From: Streptomyces sp. TP-A0356
GTDB taxonomy: Bacteria; Actinomycetota; Actinomycetes; Streptomycetales; Streptomycetaceae
Length of the DNA stretch: 64,000 nucleotides
Direction of reading: 5' to 3'
Assembly: GCF_001417775.1 (NCBI RefSeq)
Contig: NZ_BBZJ01000020.1
Span: 310,001-374,000 of the forward strand
Within the stretch, counting starts at the first letter, position 1; each line of letters opens with the position of its first letter. Under the pieces are notes generated by a model. The model was given only the letters and a program-made list of their open reading frames with translations, ran no database searches and was not told the origin of the DNA. Positions 34,754-43,311 of this stretch are shown here, piece by piece. A program made the translations under genes and the position numbers.

Positions 34754-36109
34754 GTGGAGCCCGACCTGTTCACCGCCGCCGCAGAAGAACGCCAGGAGAA
34801 GGACCCGGCCGGCAGCCCCCTGGCCGTCCGTATGCGCCCGCGCACCCTTGACGAGGTGGTGGGCCAGCAGCACCTGCTCAAGCCCGGATCCCCCCTGCGC
34901 AGACTGGTCGGCGAGGGCAACGGCGGCCCCGCCGGACCCTCCTCGGTGATCCTCTGGGGCCCGCCCGGCACCGGCAAGACCACACTGGCGTACGTCGTCT
35001 CGAAGGCCACCAACAAGCGCTTCGTGGAGCTGTCGGCGATCACCGCGGGTGTGAAGGAGGTCCGCGCGGTCATCGACGGCGCCCGGCGCGCCACCGGCGG
35101 CTTCGGCAAGGAGACCGTCCTGTTCCTCGACGAGATCCACCGCTTCAGCAAGGCCCAGCAGGACTCCCTGCTCCCGGCCGTCGAGAACCGCTGGGTGACC
35201 CTGATAGCGGCCACCACGGAGAACCCGTACTTCTCGGTGATCTCCCCGCTGCTGTCCCGCTCCCTGCTGCTCACCCTCGAACCGCTCACGGACGACGACG
35301 TGCGCGGTCTGCTGCGCCGGGCCCTGGCCGCCGAGCGCGGCCTGGCGGGTGCCGTCACGCTCCCCGAGGACACCGAGGCCCATCTGCTGCGGATCGCCGG
35401 CGGCGACGCCCGCCGCGCCTTGACCGCCCTCGAGGCCGCGGCCGGGGCCGCGCTCGACAAGGGGGAGCCGGAGATCGGCCTGACGACCCTGGAGGAGACC
35501 GTCGACCGCGCCGCGGTGAAGTACGACCGCGACGGCGACCAGCACTACGACGTGGCGAGCGCCCTGATCAAGTCGATCCGCGGCTCCGACGTCGACGCCG
35601 CGCTGCACTATCTGGCCCGGATGATCGAGGCCGGGGAGGACCCCCGCTTCATCGCCCGCCGTCTGATGATCTCCGCGAGCGAGGACATCGGGCTCGCCGA
35701 TCCCCACGCGCTGCCGACAGCCGTCGCCGCCGCCCAGGCAGTCGCCATGATCGGCTTCCCGGAGGCCGCGCTCACCCTCAGTCACGCAACCATCGCCCTG
35801 GCCCTGGCCCCCAAGTCCAACGCGGCGACCACGGCGATCGGCGCGGCCATGGAGGACGTCCGCAAGGGACTGGCCGGGCCCGTGCCCCCGCATCTGCGCG
35901 ACGGCCACTACAAGGGCGCGGCCAAGCTCGGCCACGCGCAGGGGTATGTGTATCCGCACGACCTGCCGGAGGGCATCGCCGCCCAGCAGTACGCCCCGGA
36001 CGCGCTCAAGGACCGGGAGTACTACACCCCGACCCGGCACGGCGCGGAGGCGCGGTACGCGGACGCCGTCGAGTGGACCCGCAAGCACCTCGGTCGGAAG
36101 CAGTCGTGA
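34754..36109 (+). CDS. rarA: Replication-associated recombination protein A
   Basis: A 451-residue AAA+ ATPase (RarA/MgsA/WRNIP1 family) acting at stalled replication forks. Walker A is GPPGTGKTT, Walker B is LFLDEIHRFSKAQQD, and ATTENPYFSVISPLLSRS holds sensor 1 and the arginine finger. The C-terminal tetramerisation region is DVDAALHYLARMIEAGEDPRFIARRL and ends in the family signature of YPHDLP and DREYYTPT. It starts with GTG at 34754. It is followed by the long leader of rpsD. Confidence 0.94.
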   Translation: MEPDLFTAAAEERQEKDPAGSPLAVRMRPRTLDEVVGQQHLLKPGSPLRRLVGEGNGGPAGPSSVILWGPPGTGKTTLAYVVSKATNKRFVELSAITAGVKEVRAVIDGARRATGGFGKETVLFLDEIHRFSKAQQDSLLPAVENRWVTLIAATTENPYFSVISPLLSRSLLLTLEPLTDDDVRGLLRRALAAERGLAGAVTLPEDTEAHLLRIAGGDARRALTALEAAAGAALDKGEPEIGLTTLEETVDRAAVKYDRDGDQHYDVASALIKSIRGSDVDAALHYLARMIEAGEDPRFIARRLMISASEDIGLADPHALPTAVAAAQAVAMIGFPEAALTLSHATIALALAPKSNAATTAIGAAMEDVRKGLAGPVPPHLRDGHYKGAAKLGHAQGYVYPHDLPEGIAAQQYAPDALKDREYYTPTRHGAEARYADAVEWTRKHLGRKQS

Positions 36110-36455
36110 CCGCGCGGTAGACTTACCCGAAGCGCTGCGTCCCGTGTCCGGCACCTCAGCAGAGGGGTCGGCGCCACCAGAGCGGGACATCCAGCCGGAT
36201 CCCCATCGCCGTACGGCACGGGGATCCAGGAGCGTCGCGCACCGTCGAACGGTGTCGCGGGCAGCCCACCACCTCCCCGGCAGCCCCGGGGGACAGGTCG
36301 GTGGGCCACTCGCGTGCTGCACGTATGTGCCCAGATCAGGGGAGCGGCTGCCCGGCAGGTCCCACCCGGACCCGCGGGGTTTCCCCGGCTGCGGATGCGA
36401 CCTCCCCTAACCCTGGTGAAGCCGATCACAAACAGAAACACGAGGTGTTTGGTTC
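36110..36455 (+). promoter_or_regulatory. Long structured leader upstream of rpsD
   Basis: 346 bases without a coding frame. A -10-like TAGACT at 36118-36123 could start an mRNA with a leader of about 325 bases. Several strong inverted repeats lie within it: GGATCCCC/GGGGATCC (36197-36227), ACCGT/ACGGT (36241-36253), and GCCCACC/GGTGGGC (36264-36306) enclosing CCCCGG/CCGGGG. Protein S4 represses its own operon by binding leader RNA in other bacteria, so an S4-responsive element is a reasonable guess; no known consensus was matched. Confidence 0.45.
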
Positions 36456-37070
36456 ATGGCGAACCAGTCCCGCCCCAAGGTCAAGAAGTCGCGTGCCCTC
36501 GGTATCGCGCTGACCCCGAAGGCCGTCAAGTACTTCGAGGCCCGCCCCTACCCGCCGGGCGAGCACGGCCGCGGCCGCAAGCAGAACTCGGACTACAAGG
36601 TCCGTCTGCTGGAGAAGCAGCGCCTGCGCGCTCAGTACGACGTCTCCGAGCGCCAGCTGGTGCGCGCCTACGAGCGTGCCTCCAAGGTCCAGGGCAAGAC
36701 CGGTGAGGCCCTGATCGTGGAGCTGGAGCGCCGTCTCGACGCGCTGGTCCTGCGTTCGGGCATCGCCCGCACGATCTACCAGGCCCGCCAGATGGTCACC
36801 CACGGCCACCTCGAGGTCAACGGCCACAAGGTCGACAAGCCGTCGTACCGCGTCCGTCCCGACGACGTCGTGATGGTCCGCGAGCGCAGCCGTGAGAAGA
36901 CGCTCTTCCAGGTCGCCCGCGAGGGTGGCTTCGCCCCCGACGGCGAGACCCCGCGCTACCTCCAGGTGAACCTCAAGGCCCTGGCGTTCCGCCTGGACCG
37001 CGAGCCGAACCGCAAGGAGATCCCGGTGATCTGCGACGAGCAGCTCGTCGTCGAGTACTACGCCCGCTGA
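36456..37070 (+). CDS. rpsD: 30S ribosomal protein S4
   Basis: A 204-residue S4 protein of the small ribosomal subunit, needed early in 16S rRNA assembly. It contains QSRPKVKKSRALGIALTPKA, RPYPPGEHGRGRKQN, and the S4 RNA-binding domain LDALVLRSGIARTIYQARQ and VTHGHLEVNGHKVDKPSYRV. The N-terminal zinc-binding cysteines of C+ type S4 are absent; the only Cys is near the end (VICDEQ), so this is the zinc-free form. It is separate from the alpha operon genes that carry rpsD in many bacteria. Confidence 0.96.
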   Translation: MANQSRPKVKKSRALGIALTPKAVKYFEARPYPPGEHGRGRKQNSDYKVRLLEKQRLRAQYDVSERQLVRAYERASKVQGKTGEALIVELERRLDALVLRSGIARTIYQARQMVTHGHLEVNGHKVDKPSYRVRPDDVVMVRERSREKTLFQVAREGGFAPDGETPRYLQVNLKALAFRLDREPNRKEIPVICDEQLVVEYYAR

Positions 37071-37117
37071 TCGCTCTCCGCGGACGCAGGACTCCCAGCA
37101 CATCAGCCCGTCGTCTC

Positions 37118-37134
37118 CCCGCCCTTGCGGCGGG
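37118..37134 (+). terminator. Possible terminator after rpsD
   Basis: CCCGCC, loop CTTGC, GGCGGG: a short 6-base-pair hairpin 47 bases after the rpsD stop. It is weaker than the other terminators listed. Confidence 0.45.
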
Positions 37135-37336
37135 CGGACGGCGGGCTGCCGCATGTCCGGTCGAACCCGAAGGCCAGGAGCGGCCGTTGACGGTGCGTAT
37201 CGCAATGGACGCGTTCCGTGTCGACGCCCGGCGCAACTCTCCGGTGGGCGGTCCGTAATCCGGTACGGACCCGCCGCCCCGGCGCGATAGGCTCGGGAGA
37301 CGACTTTTCGATGTTCAGGCACGTTCTAGGGAGCGG

Positions 37337-37804
37337 GTGCGCGCGGTGTCCGGTGGAGAGGTGGCCGGGATCATCGTGGCCGTCTTCTGGGCGATCCTGG
37401 TCTCCTTCCTCGCGGTTGCGCTGGCGAGGCTGGCCCAGACGCTCAAGGCGACCACCAAGCTGGTGGCGGACGTGACCGACCAGGCCGTCCCGCTGCTGGC
37501 GGAGGCCTCGACCACGGTGCGCTCCGCGCAGACCCAGATCGACCGGGTCGACGCGATCGCCTCGGACGTCCAGGAGGTCACGTCGAACGCGTCGGCGCTC
37601 TCGACGACCGTGGCGTCCACCTTCGGCGGCCCCCTGGTCAAGGTCGCGGCCTTCGGCTACGGCGTGCGCCGGGCGATCGCCGGCCGCCGTGACGACGTGC
37701 CCGCCAAGGCGCCCCGGCGTACCGTGATCGTGGGCCGCGCCGTCCCGTCCGCGCGGCGGGCGAAGCGCGGCAACCGGGGAGACAACCGGGAAAAGGGGAA
37801 CTGA
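37337..37804 (+). CDS. DUF948 domain membrane-associated protein
   Basis: A protein of about 155 residues with an N-terminal transmembrane helix (VAGIIVAVFWAILVSFLAVA) and a long amphipathic region (RLAQTLKATTKLVADVTDQA, then TTVRSAQTQIDRVDAIASDV) typical of DUF948, a family resembling chemotaxis-receptor coiled coils. The tail is strongly basic (RRAKRGNRGDNREKGN). Function unknown. A GTG at 37337 is used; a GTG at 37346 fits the GGGAG sequence better and would give MSGGEVAG. A TAGGCT at 37288-37293 may be its -10. It precedes another small envelope protein by seven bases and then alaS. Confidence 0.78.
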   Translation: MRAVSGGEVAGIIVAVFWAILVSFLAVALARLAQTLKATTKLVADVTDQAVPLLAEASTTVRSAQTQIDRVDAIASDVQEVTSNASALSTTVASTFGGPLVKVAAFGYGVRRAIAGRRDDVPAKAPRRTVIVGRAVPSARRAKRGNRGDNREKGN

Positions 37805-37811
37805 CCGAGCG

Positions 37812-38159
37812 ATGTTCCGCCGTACCTTCTGGTTCACCACGGGCGTCGCCGCCGGTGTGTGGGCCACCACCAAGGTCAACCGCAAGCTGAAGCAGCTGAC
37901 CCCCGAGAACCTGGCCGCGCAGGCGGCGACCAAGGCGGTCGAGGCCGGCCACCGGCTCAAGGACCGCGCGCTGGAATTCGCGTCCGACGTCCGCGCCGGC
38001 ATGGCACAGCGGGAGGCCGAACTGGACGACGCGCTCGGCCTGAACGCCCCCGTCGATCAGCTGCCCGCACCCCGGCGGCACGCCGCCATCGAGAACCGCA
38101 ACAGCCCGAAACACATCGAGACGTCGACGTACTCGTACAACCGGAATGAGGACCACTGA
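37812..38159 (+). CDS. DUF6167 family small membrane protein
   Basis: A 115-residue protein beginning MFRRTFWFTTGVAAGVWATT, a short N-terminal membrane segment. Next come VNRKLKQLTPENLAAQAATK and HRLKDRALEFASDVRAGMAQ, amphipathic helices like those of YtxH-type proteins. It ends in a polar tail with STYSYNRNEDH. No function is known. It starts 7 bases after the DUF948 gene and its stop codon shares one base with the alaS start (TGATG), so the three genes form an operon. Confidence 0.78.
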   Translation: MFRRTFWFTTGVAAGVWATTKVNRKLKQLTPENLAAQAATKAVEAGHRLKDRALEFASDVRAGMAQREAELDDALGLNAPVDQLPAPRRHAAIENRNSPKHIETSTYSYNRNEDH

Positions 38160-40831
38160 TGGAGTCGGCTGAAATCCGCCGCCGCTGGTTGAGCTTCTTC
38201 GAGGAGCGCGGTCACACCGTCGTCCCTTCGGCGTCGCTCATCGCGGACGACCCGACTCTGCTCCTCGTCCCGGCCGGCATGGTGCCCTTCAAGCCCTACT
38301 TCCTGGGCGAGGTCAAGCCGCCGTTCCCGCGCGCCACCAGCGTGCAGAAGTGCGTGCGCACGCCGGACATCGAAGAGGTCGGCAAGACCACGCGGCACGG
38401 CACGTTCTTCCAGATGTGCGGCAACTTCTCCTTCGGCGACTACTTCAAGGAAGGCGCCATCAAGTTCGCCTGGGAGCTGCTCACCACGCCCCAGGACAAG
38501 GGTGGTTACGGCCTCGACCCCGAGCGTCTGTGGATCACGGTGTATCAGGACGACGACGAGGCCGAGCAGATCTGGCGCGACGTCATCGGCGTCCCGGCCG
38601 AGCGCATCCAGCGTCTTGGCATGAAGGACAACTTCTGGTCGATGGGCGTGCCCGGCCCCTGCGGTCCCTGTTCCGAGATCAACTACGACCGTGGTCCGGA
38701 GTTCGGCGTCGAGGGCGGCCCGGCCGTCAACGACGAGCGGTACGTCGAGATCTGGAACCTCGTCTTCATGCAGTACGAGCGCGGCGAGGGCACCGGCAAG
38801 GACAACTTCGAGATCCTGGGCGACCTGCCGAGCAAGAACATCGACACCGGCCTCGGCCTGGAGCGGCTCGCCATGATTCTGCAGGGCGTGCAGAACATGT
38901 ACGAGATCGACACCTCCATGGCCGTGATCAACAAGGCCACCCAGCTCACCGGCGTCGCCTACGGCGACTCGCACGAGTCGGACGTCTCGCTGCGTGTCGT
39001 CACCGACCACATGCGCACCGCCACCATGCTCATCGGCGACGGCGTCACCCCGGGCAACGAGGGCCGCGGCTACGTTCTGCGCCGCATCATGCGCCGCGCC
39101 ATCCGCAACATGCGGCTGCTCGGTGCCACCGGTCCGGTGGTCAAGGAGCTCATCGACACCGTGATCGAGATGATGGGCAAGCAGTACCCCGAGCTCACCA
39201 CCGACCGCGAGCGCATCGAGAAGGTCGCCCTGGCCGAGGAGGCCGCCTTCCTCAAGACGCTGAAGGCCGGCACCAACATCCTCGACACCGCCGTGACCGA
39301 GACCAAGGCCACCGGCGGCACCGTCCTCCCCGGCGACAAGGCCTTCCTGCTCCACGACACCTGGGGCTTCCCGATCGACCTCACCCTGGAGATGGCCGCC
39401 GAGCAGGGGCTGTCCGTGGACGAGGAGGGCTTCCGCCGCCTGATGAAGGAGCAGCGGGAGCGCGCCAAGGCCGACGCCCAGGCCAAGAAGACCGGCCACG
39501 CCGACCTCGGCGCCTACCGCGAGATCGCCGACGCCGCCGGGCAGACCGACTTCATCGGCTACACGGCCACCGAGGGCGAGTCCACGATCGTCGGCATCCT
39601 CGTCGACGGCGTCTCCTCGCCCGCCGCCACCGAGGGCGACGAGGTCGAGATCGTCCTCGACCGCACCCCGTTCTACGCCGAGGGCGGCGGCCAGATCGGC
39701 GACACCGGCCGCATCAAGGTGGACTCCGGTGCCGTGATCGAGGTCCGCGACACCCAGAAGCCGGTCCCCGGCGTCTATGTCCACAAGGGCGTCGTCCAGG
39801 TCGGCGAGGTCACCCTCGGCGCCAAGGCCCACGCCTCGATCGACTCCCGCCGCCGCAAGGCCATCGCCCGCGCCCACTCGGCCACCCACCTGACCCACCA
39901 GGCGCTGCGCGACGCCCTCGGCCCGACGGCCGCCCAGGCCGGTTCCGAGAACCAGCCCGGCCGCTTCCGCTTCGACTTCGGCTCCCCGTCCGCCGTCCCG
40001 ACGGCCGTGATGACCGACGTCGAGCAGAAGATCAACGAGGTGCTCGCCCGTGACCTGGACGTGCAGGCCGAGATCATGGGCATCGACGAGGCCAGGAAGC
40101 AGGGCGCCATCGCCGAGTTCGGCGAGAAGTACGGCGAGCGCGTGCGCGTCGTGACGATCGGCGACTTCTCCAAGGAGCTGTGCGGCGGCACGCACGTGCA
40201 CAACACCGCCCAGCTGGGCCTGGTGAAGCTGCTCGGCGAGTCCTCGATCGGCTCGGGTGTCCGTCGTATCGAGGCCCTGGTCGGCGTCGACGCCTACAAC
40301 TTCCTCGCCCGCGAGCACACGGTCGTCAACCAGCTCACCGAGCTGCTCAAGGGGCGCCCCGAGGACCTGCCCGAGAAGGTCTCCGGCATGCTCGGCAAGC
40401 TGAAGGACGCCGAGAAGGAGATCGAGAAGTTCCGCGCCGAGAAGGTCCTGCAGGCCGCCGCCGGTCTCGCCGAGGCCGCCAAGGACGTCCGCGGTGTCGC
40501 CGTCGTCACCGGCCAGGTCCCGGACGGCACCACGCCCGACGACCTGCGCAAGCTGGTCCTCGACGTGCGCGGCCGTATCCAGGGCGGACGGCCCGCCGTG
40601 GTGGCCCTGTTCACCGTCAACAACGGCAAGCCGCTCACGGTGATCGCCACCAACGACGCCGCCCGCGAGCGCGGCCTCAAGGCCGGCGACCTGGTCCGCA
40701 CGGCCGCCAAGACCCTCGGCGGCGGCGGTGGCGGCAAGCCGGACGTCGCCCAGGGCGGCGGCCAGAACCCGGCCGCCATCGGCGAGGCCATCGACGCCGC
40801 GGAGCGTCTGGTCGCCGAGACCGTCAAGTAG
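38159..40831 (+). CDS. alaS: Alanyl-tRNA synthetase
   Basis: An 890-residue class II synthetase with editing. It starts MESAEIRRRWLSFFEERGHT. The catalytic domain has RATSVQKCVRTPDIEEVGKT and RHGTFFQMCGNFSFGDYFKE. The editing domain has the zinc ligands HSATHLTHQALRDALG (HxxxH) and CGGTHVHNTAQLG (Cys...His). A coiled region (LGKLKDAEKEIEKFRAEKVL) leads to the C-Ala domain with a Gly-rich GGGGGKPDVAQGGG linker near the end. The TAG stop lies in a 13-base tandem duplication. No T-box leader is possible because it overlaps the upstream gene. Confidence 0.97.
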   Translation: MESAEIRRRWLSFFEERGHTVVPSASLIADDPTLLLVPAGMVPFKPYFLGEVKPPFPRATSVQKCVRTPDIEEVGKTTRHGTFFQMCGNFSFGDYFKEGAIKFAWELLTTPQDKGGYGLDPERLWITVYQDDDEAEQIWRDVIGVPAERIQRLGMKDNFWSMGVPGPCGPCSEINYDRGPEFGVEGGPAVNDERYVEIWNLVFMQYERGEGTGKDNFEILGDLPSKNIDTGLGLERLAMILQGVQNMYEIDTSMAVINKATQLTGVAYGDSHESDVSLRVVTDHMRTATMLIGDGVTPGNEGRGYVLRRIMRRAIRNMRLLGATGPVVKELIDTVIEMMGKQYPELTTDRERIEKVALAEEAAFLKTLKAGTNILDTAVTETKATGGTVLPGDKAFLLHDTWGFPIDLTLEMAAEQGLSVDEEGFRRLMKEQRERAKADAQAKKTGHADLGAYREIADAAGQTDFIGYTATEGESTIVGILVDGVSSPAATEGDEVEIVLDRTPFYAEGGGQIGDTGRIKVDSGAVIEVRDTQKPVPGVYVHKGVVQVGEVTLGAKAHASIDSRRRKAIARAHSATHLTHQALRDALGPTAAQAGSENQPGRFRFDFGSPSAVPTAVMTDVEQKINEVLARDLDVQAEIMGIDEARKQGAIAEFGEKYGERVRVVTIGDFSKELCGGTHVHNTAQLGLVKLLGESSIGSGVRRIEALVGVDAYNFLAREHTVVNQLTELLKGRPEDLPEKVSGMLGKLKDAEKEIEKFRAEKVLQAAAGLAEAAKDVRGVAVVTGQVPDGTTPDDLRKLVLDVRGRIQGGRPAVVALFTVNNGKPLTVIATNDAARERGLKAGDLVRTAAKTLGGGGGGKPDVAQGGGQNPAAIGEAIDAAERLVAETVK

Positions 40832-40850
40832 GACAAGCAAGTAGGACAAG
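40825..40850 (+). repeat. 13-bp tandem duplication at the alaS stop
   Basis: CAAGTAGGACAAG occurs twice in direct succession, followed by TAGGAA. The first copy contains the alaS TAG stop. The second copy extends the gap to ruvX. Confidence 0.85.
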
Positions 40851-40867
40851 TAGGAACGGCCGGGAGC

Positions 40868-41332
40868 ATGAGAAGAGGACGCCGACTCGCGATCGATGTC
40901 GGTGACGCCCGGATCGGGGTCGCCTCGTGCGACCCCGACGGGATCCTGGCCACTCCGGTGGAGACGGTCCCGGGGCGGGACATCCCGGCGGCTCAGCGCC
41001 GGCTGAAGCAACTCGTCGAGGAGTACGAGCCGATCGAGGTCGTCGTCGGTCTCCCTCGCTCCCTCAAGGGGGGCGAGGGCCCGGCCGCCGTCAAGGTCCG
41101 CGGCTTCGCCCAGGAGCTGGCCCGTTTGATCGCCCCCGTTCCGGTCAGGCTCGTGGACGAGCGGATGACCACGGTGACGGCCAGTCAGGGACTGCGCGCC
41201 TCGGGCGTGAAGTCCAAGAAGGGCCGGTCCGTGATCGACCAGGCGGCCGCCGTCATCATCCTCCAGCAGGCGCTGGAATCCGAACGGGTGTCAGGACAAT
41301 CACCCGGCGAGGGCGTCGAAGTGGTCATCTGA
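40868..41332 (+). CDS. ruvX: YqgF/RuvX family RNase-H-fold nuclease
   Basis: A 154-residue RNase-H-like protein, called the putative pre-16S rRNA nuclease and also linked to Holliday junction processing. DVGDARIGVASCDPDG holds the first Asp, VVVGLPRSLKGGEGPAA the second region, VRLVDERMTTVTASQGLR the Glu, and SVIDQAAAVIILQQALES the last Asp. It follows alaS directly, a conserved pairing in bacteria, and precedes mltG. Confidence 0.92.
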   Translation: MRRGRRLAIDVGDARIGVASCDPDGILATPVETVPGRDIPAAQRRLKQLVEEYEPIEVVVGLPRSLKGGEGPAAVKVRGFAQELARLIAPVPVRLVDERMTTVTASQGLRASGVKSKKGRSVIDQAAAVIILQQALESERVSGQSPGEGVEVVI

Positions 41333-41358
41333 TCGCGATACGGTAACGTTCCGCGCGA

Positions 41359-41385
41359 TGCGATGGTGTTCGAACAGCCACCGCA
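41359..41385. terminator. Imperfect inverted repeat downstream of ruvX
   Basis: TGCGATGGTGTTC and GAACAGCCACCGCA pair with one mismatch and one bulge around the perfect palindrome TGTTCGAACA (41367-41376). It lies 27 bases after the ruvX stop and 70 bases before mltG. It may be a terminator or a regulator site. Confidence 0.4.
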
Positions 41386-41454
41386 CAGCATGAGGCGGAA
41401 CGGGAGCTGGGTCGTGAACGCCCGCGACCGCCGCCTCGCGGCTCTAGGGGATCG

Positions 41455-43311
41455 ATGACTGAGTATGGCCGGGGCCCAGGCCCCGCACCGTGGCATCCGG
41501 AGGACCCGTTGTACGGGGACGGCGGATGGGGAGGACAGCAGGCCCACGCGGCCCAGTCCCCCCACGGCGGTGGGCCCCAGTACCACCCGGAGCAGCCGCA
41601 GCAGCACTACGGTGAGTGGGAAGGCGGCCGGCCGGCCGCATACGACCACGGACAGCAGGACTACCAGCAGTACGGGGACCAGGGCCACCAGCAGTACCAG
41701 CAGTACGGCGACCAGGGACAGCAGGACCACCGGCAGTACGGCGACCAGGGACAGCAGGACCACCGGCAGTACGGCGACCAGGGACAGCAGGACTACCGGC
41801 AGCAGGACTACCAGCGGTACGCGGACCAGGGCAACCAGCAGTACCAGCAGCAGCCGGGACCGCAGTCGAACCGGCAGCCTCCCGGCGGTCATCCACAGCA
41901 GGGGTACGGCGACGGCGGCTGGGACGGTGGCAGGCAGGGCCATGCCGCGTACCCGGCCGACCCCGCGGACCCGTACGGCGCCCAGCCCAGCGCGTACGGC
42001 GGTGAGCAGCCCGACTTCTACCAGACGCCCGACGCGTACCCGCCGCCCGAGCCGCCGAACCGGCGGCGCGCCGAGCCGGAGCCGAAGACGGACTGGGACC
42101 CGGGTCCCGACGAGGGCGAGCACGCCTTCTTCGCCGGTGGCGGCGACGATGAGGACGCGGACGACGACGAGCGGGACGACCGCCAGGGCCGCGGTGACCG
42201 GCGCGGGCGCGGCGGCAAGGGCAAGAAGCGCCGCAACGGATGTGCCTGTCTGGTGGTCGTGCTGGTCTTCGGCGGCGGCATCGGCGGAGCCGGATACTTC
42301 GGCTACCAGTTCTACCAAAATCGTTTCGGCGCGGCGCCCGACTATGTGGGCGAGGGCACCGGCGAACAGATCACGGTCACCATCCCCAAGGGGTCCGGCG
42401 GTTACACCATCGGACGACTGCTGAAAGATGCCGGTGTCGTGAAGAGCGTCGACGCGTTCGTGGCGGCGCAGGAGCAGAACCCCAACGGCAAGACCATTCA
42501 GGCGGGCACGTACACGCTGGACAAGCACATGTCGGCGGCCGCCGCCGTCCAGTTGATGCTCAGCCCCAAGAGCAAGAACAACCTGATCATCGCCGAGGGA
42601 TGGCGCAACGCCAAGATCTACGCGGCGATCGACGACCGCCTCAAGCTCAAGGCGGGTACGACCAAGGACATCGCCAAGAAGGAGTGGCAGAAGCTCGGCC
42701 TTCCCGACTGGGCCAACACCGGCAAGGGCATCAAGGACCCGCTGGAAGGCTTCCTGTACCCCTCGGCCTATCCGGTCGCCAAGGGCATGAAGCCCGAGGA
42801 CGTCCTCAAGCAGATGGTCGACATGGCCAAGGCGAAGTACGCCGAGTTCGGCATCCAGGCCAAGGCGAAGGGCCTCGATCTGGAGAGCCCGCTGCAGGTC
42901 CTGACGGTCGCGAGCCTCGTCCAGGCCGAGGGCAAGTACAAGCACGACTTCGAGAAGGTCGCCACGGTCGTCTACAACCGGCTCAAGCCGGACAACACCG
43001 AGACCTACGGCCTGCTCGACTTCGACTCGACGGTGAACTACCTGCGCGGTGAGTCCAGGCTCGCCACCGGTTCCGTCAATGCGCTGCGGCAGATCAACGA
43101 CCCGTACAACACGTACAAGATCAAGGGCCTGCCGCCGGGACCGATCGACAACCCAGGGGAGGTGGCGATCAAGTCCGCCCTCAGCCCCGCCAAGGGGAAC
43201 TGGTACTACTTCGTCTCGATCAACGACAACGAGACGCTGTTCGCCGAGACGAACGAAGAGCAGAACCGCAACCGCCAGAAGTACCTGCAAGAGCAGAAGA
43301 AGGGACAATGA
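41455..43311 (+). CDS. mltG: Endolytic murein transglycosylase MltG
   Basis: A 618-residue membrane enzyme that cleaves nascent peptidoglycan glycan strands and so sets chain length. The cytoplasmic N-terminus of about 260 residues is unusually long: Gln/Gly/Tyr/Asp-rich repeats (about residues 67-135), then Pro-rich and Asp/Glu-rich parts and a basic GKGKKRRNG. A transmembrane helix (CACLVVVLVFGGGIGGAGYF) follows, then a LysM-like subdomain (TVTIPKGSGGYTIGRLLKDA). The YceG catalytic domain has VASLVQAEGKYKHDFEKVA with the presumed catalytic Glu, VYNRL and FDSTVNYLRGES. It overlaps aroE by four bases. Confidence 0.92.
   Translation: MTEYGRGPGPAPWHPEDPLYGDGGWGGQQAHAAQSPHGGGPQYHPEQPQQHYGEWEGGRPAAYDHGQQDYQQYGDQGHQQYQQYGDQGQQDHRQYGDQGQQDHRQYGDQGQQDYRQQDYQRYADQGNQQYQQQPGPQSNRQPPGGHPQQGYGDGGWDGGRQGHAAYPADPADPYGAQPSAYGGEQPDFYQTPDAYPPPEPPNRRRAEPEPKTDWDPGPDEGEHAFFAGGGDDEDADDDERDDRQGRGDRRGRGGKGKKRRNGCACLVVVLVFGGGIGGAGYFGYQFYQNRFGAAPDYVGEGTGEQITVTIPKGSGGYTIGRLLKDAGVVKSVDAFVAAQEQNPNGKTIQAGTYTLDKHMSAAAAVQLMLSPKSKNNLIIAEGWRNAKIYAAIDDRLKLKAGTTKDIAKKEWQKLGLPDWANTGKGIKDPLEGFLYPSAYPVAKGMKPEDVLKQMVDMAKAKYAEFGIQAKAKGLDLESPLQVLTVASLVQAEGKYKHDFEKVATVVYNRLKPDNTETYGLLDFDSTVNYLRGESRLATGSVNALRQINDPYNTYKIKGLPPGPIDNPGEVAIKSALSPAKGNWYYFVSINDNETLFAETNEEQNRNRQKYLQEQKKGQ
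41701..41799 (+). repeat. Three 33-bp tandem repeats in mltG
   Basis: Three consecutive 33-base units, beginning CAGTACGGCGACCAGGGACA, encode QYGDQGQQDHR (the third has Tyr for His). The first two are identical and the third differs by one base. Degenerate units flank them on both sides. Confidence 0.9.

Noticed and set aside
38057..41011. A 984-codon minus-strand frame opposite alaS
   Set aside because: Shadow of alaS codon bias; no recognisable domain.
41367..41376. TGTTCGAACA as a LexA (SOS) box
   Set aside because: The actinobacterial SOS box has TCGAAC and GTTCGA halves around a 4-base spacer; this palindrome has the halves in the opposite order and no spacer.
41701..41799. Regularly spaced direct repeats resembling a CRISPR array
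   Set aside because: The 33-base units are contiguous with no spacers, are in frame within mltG, and no cas genes are nearby.
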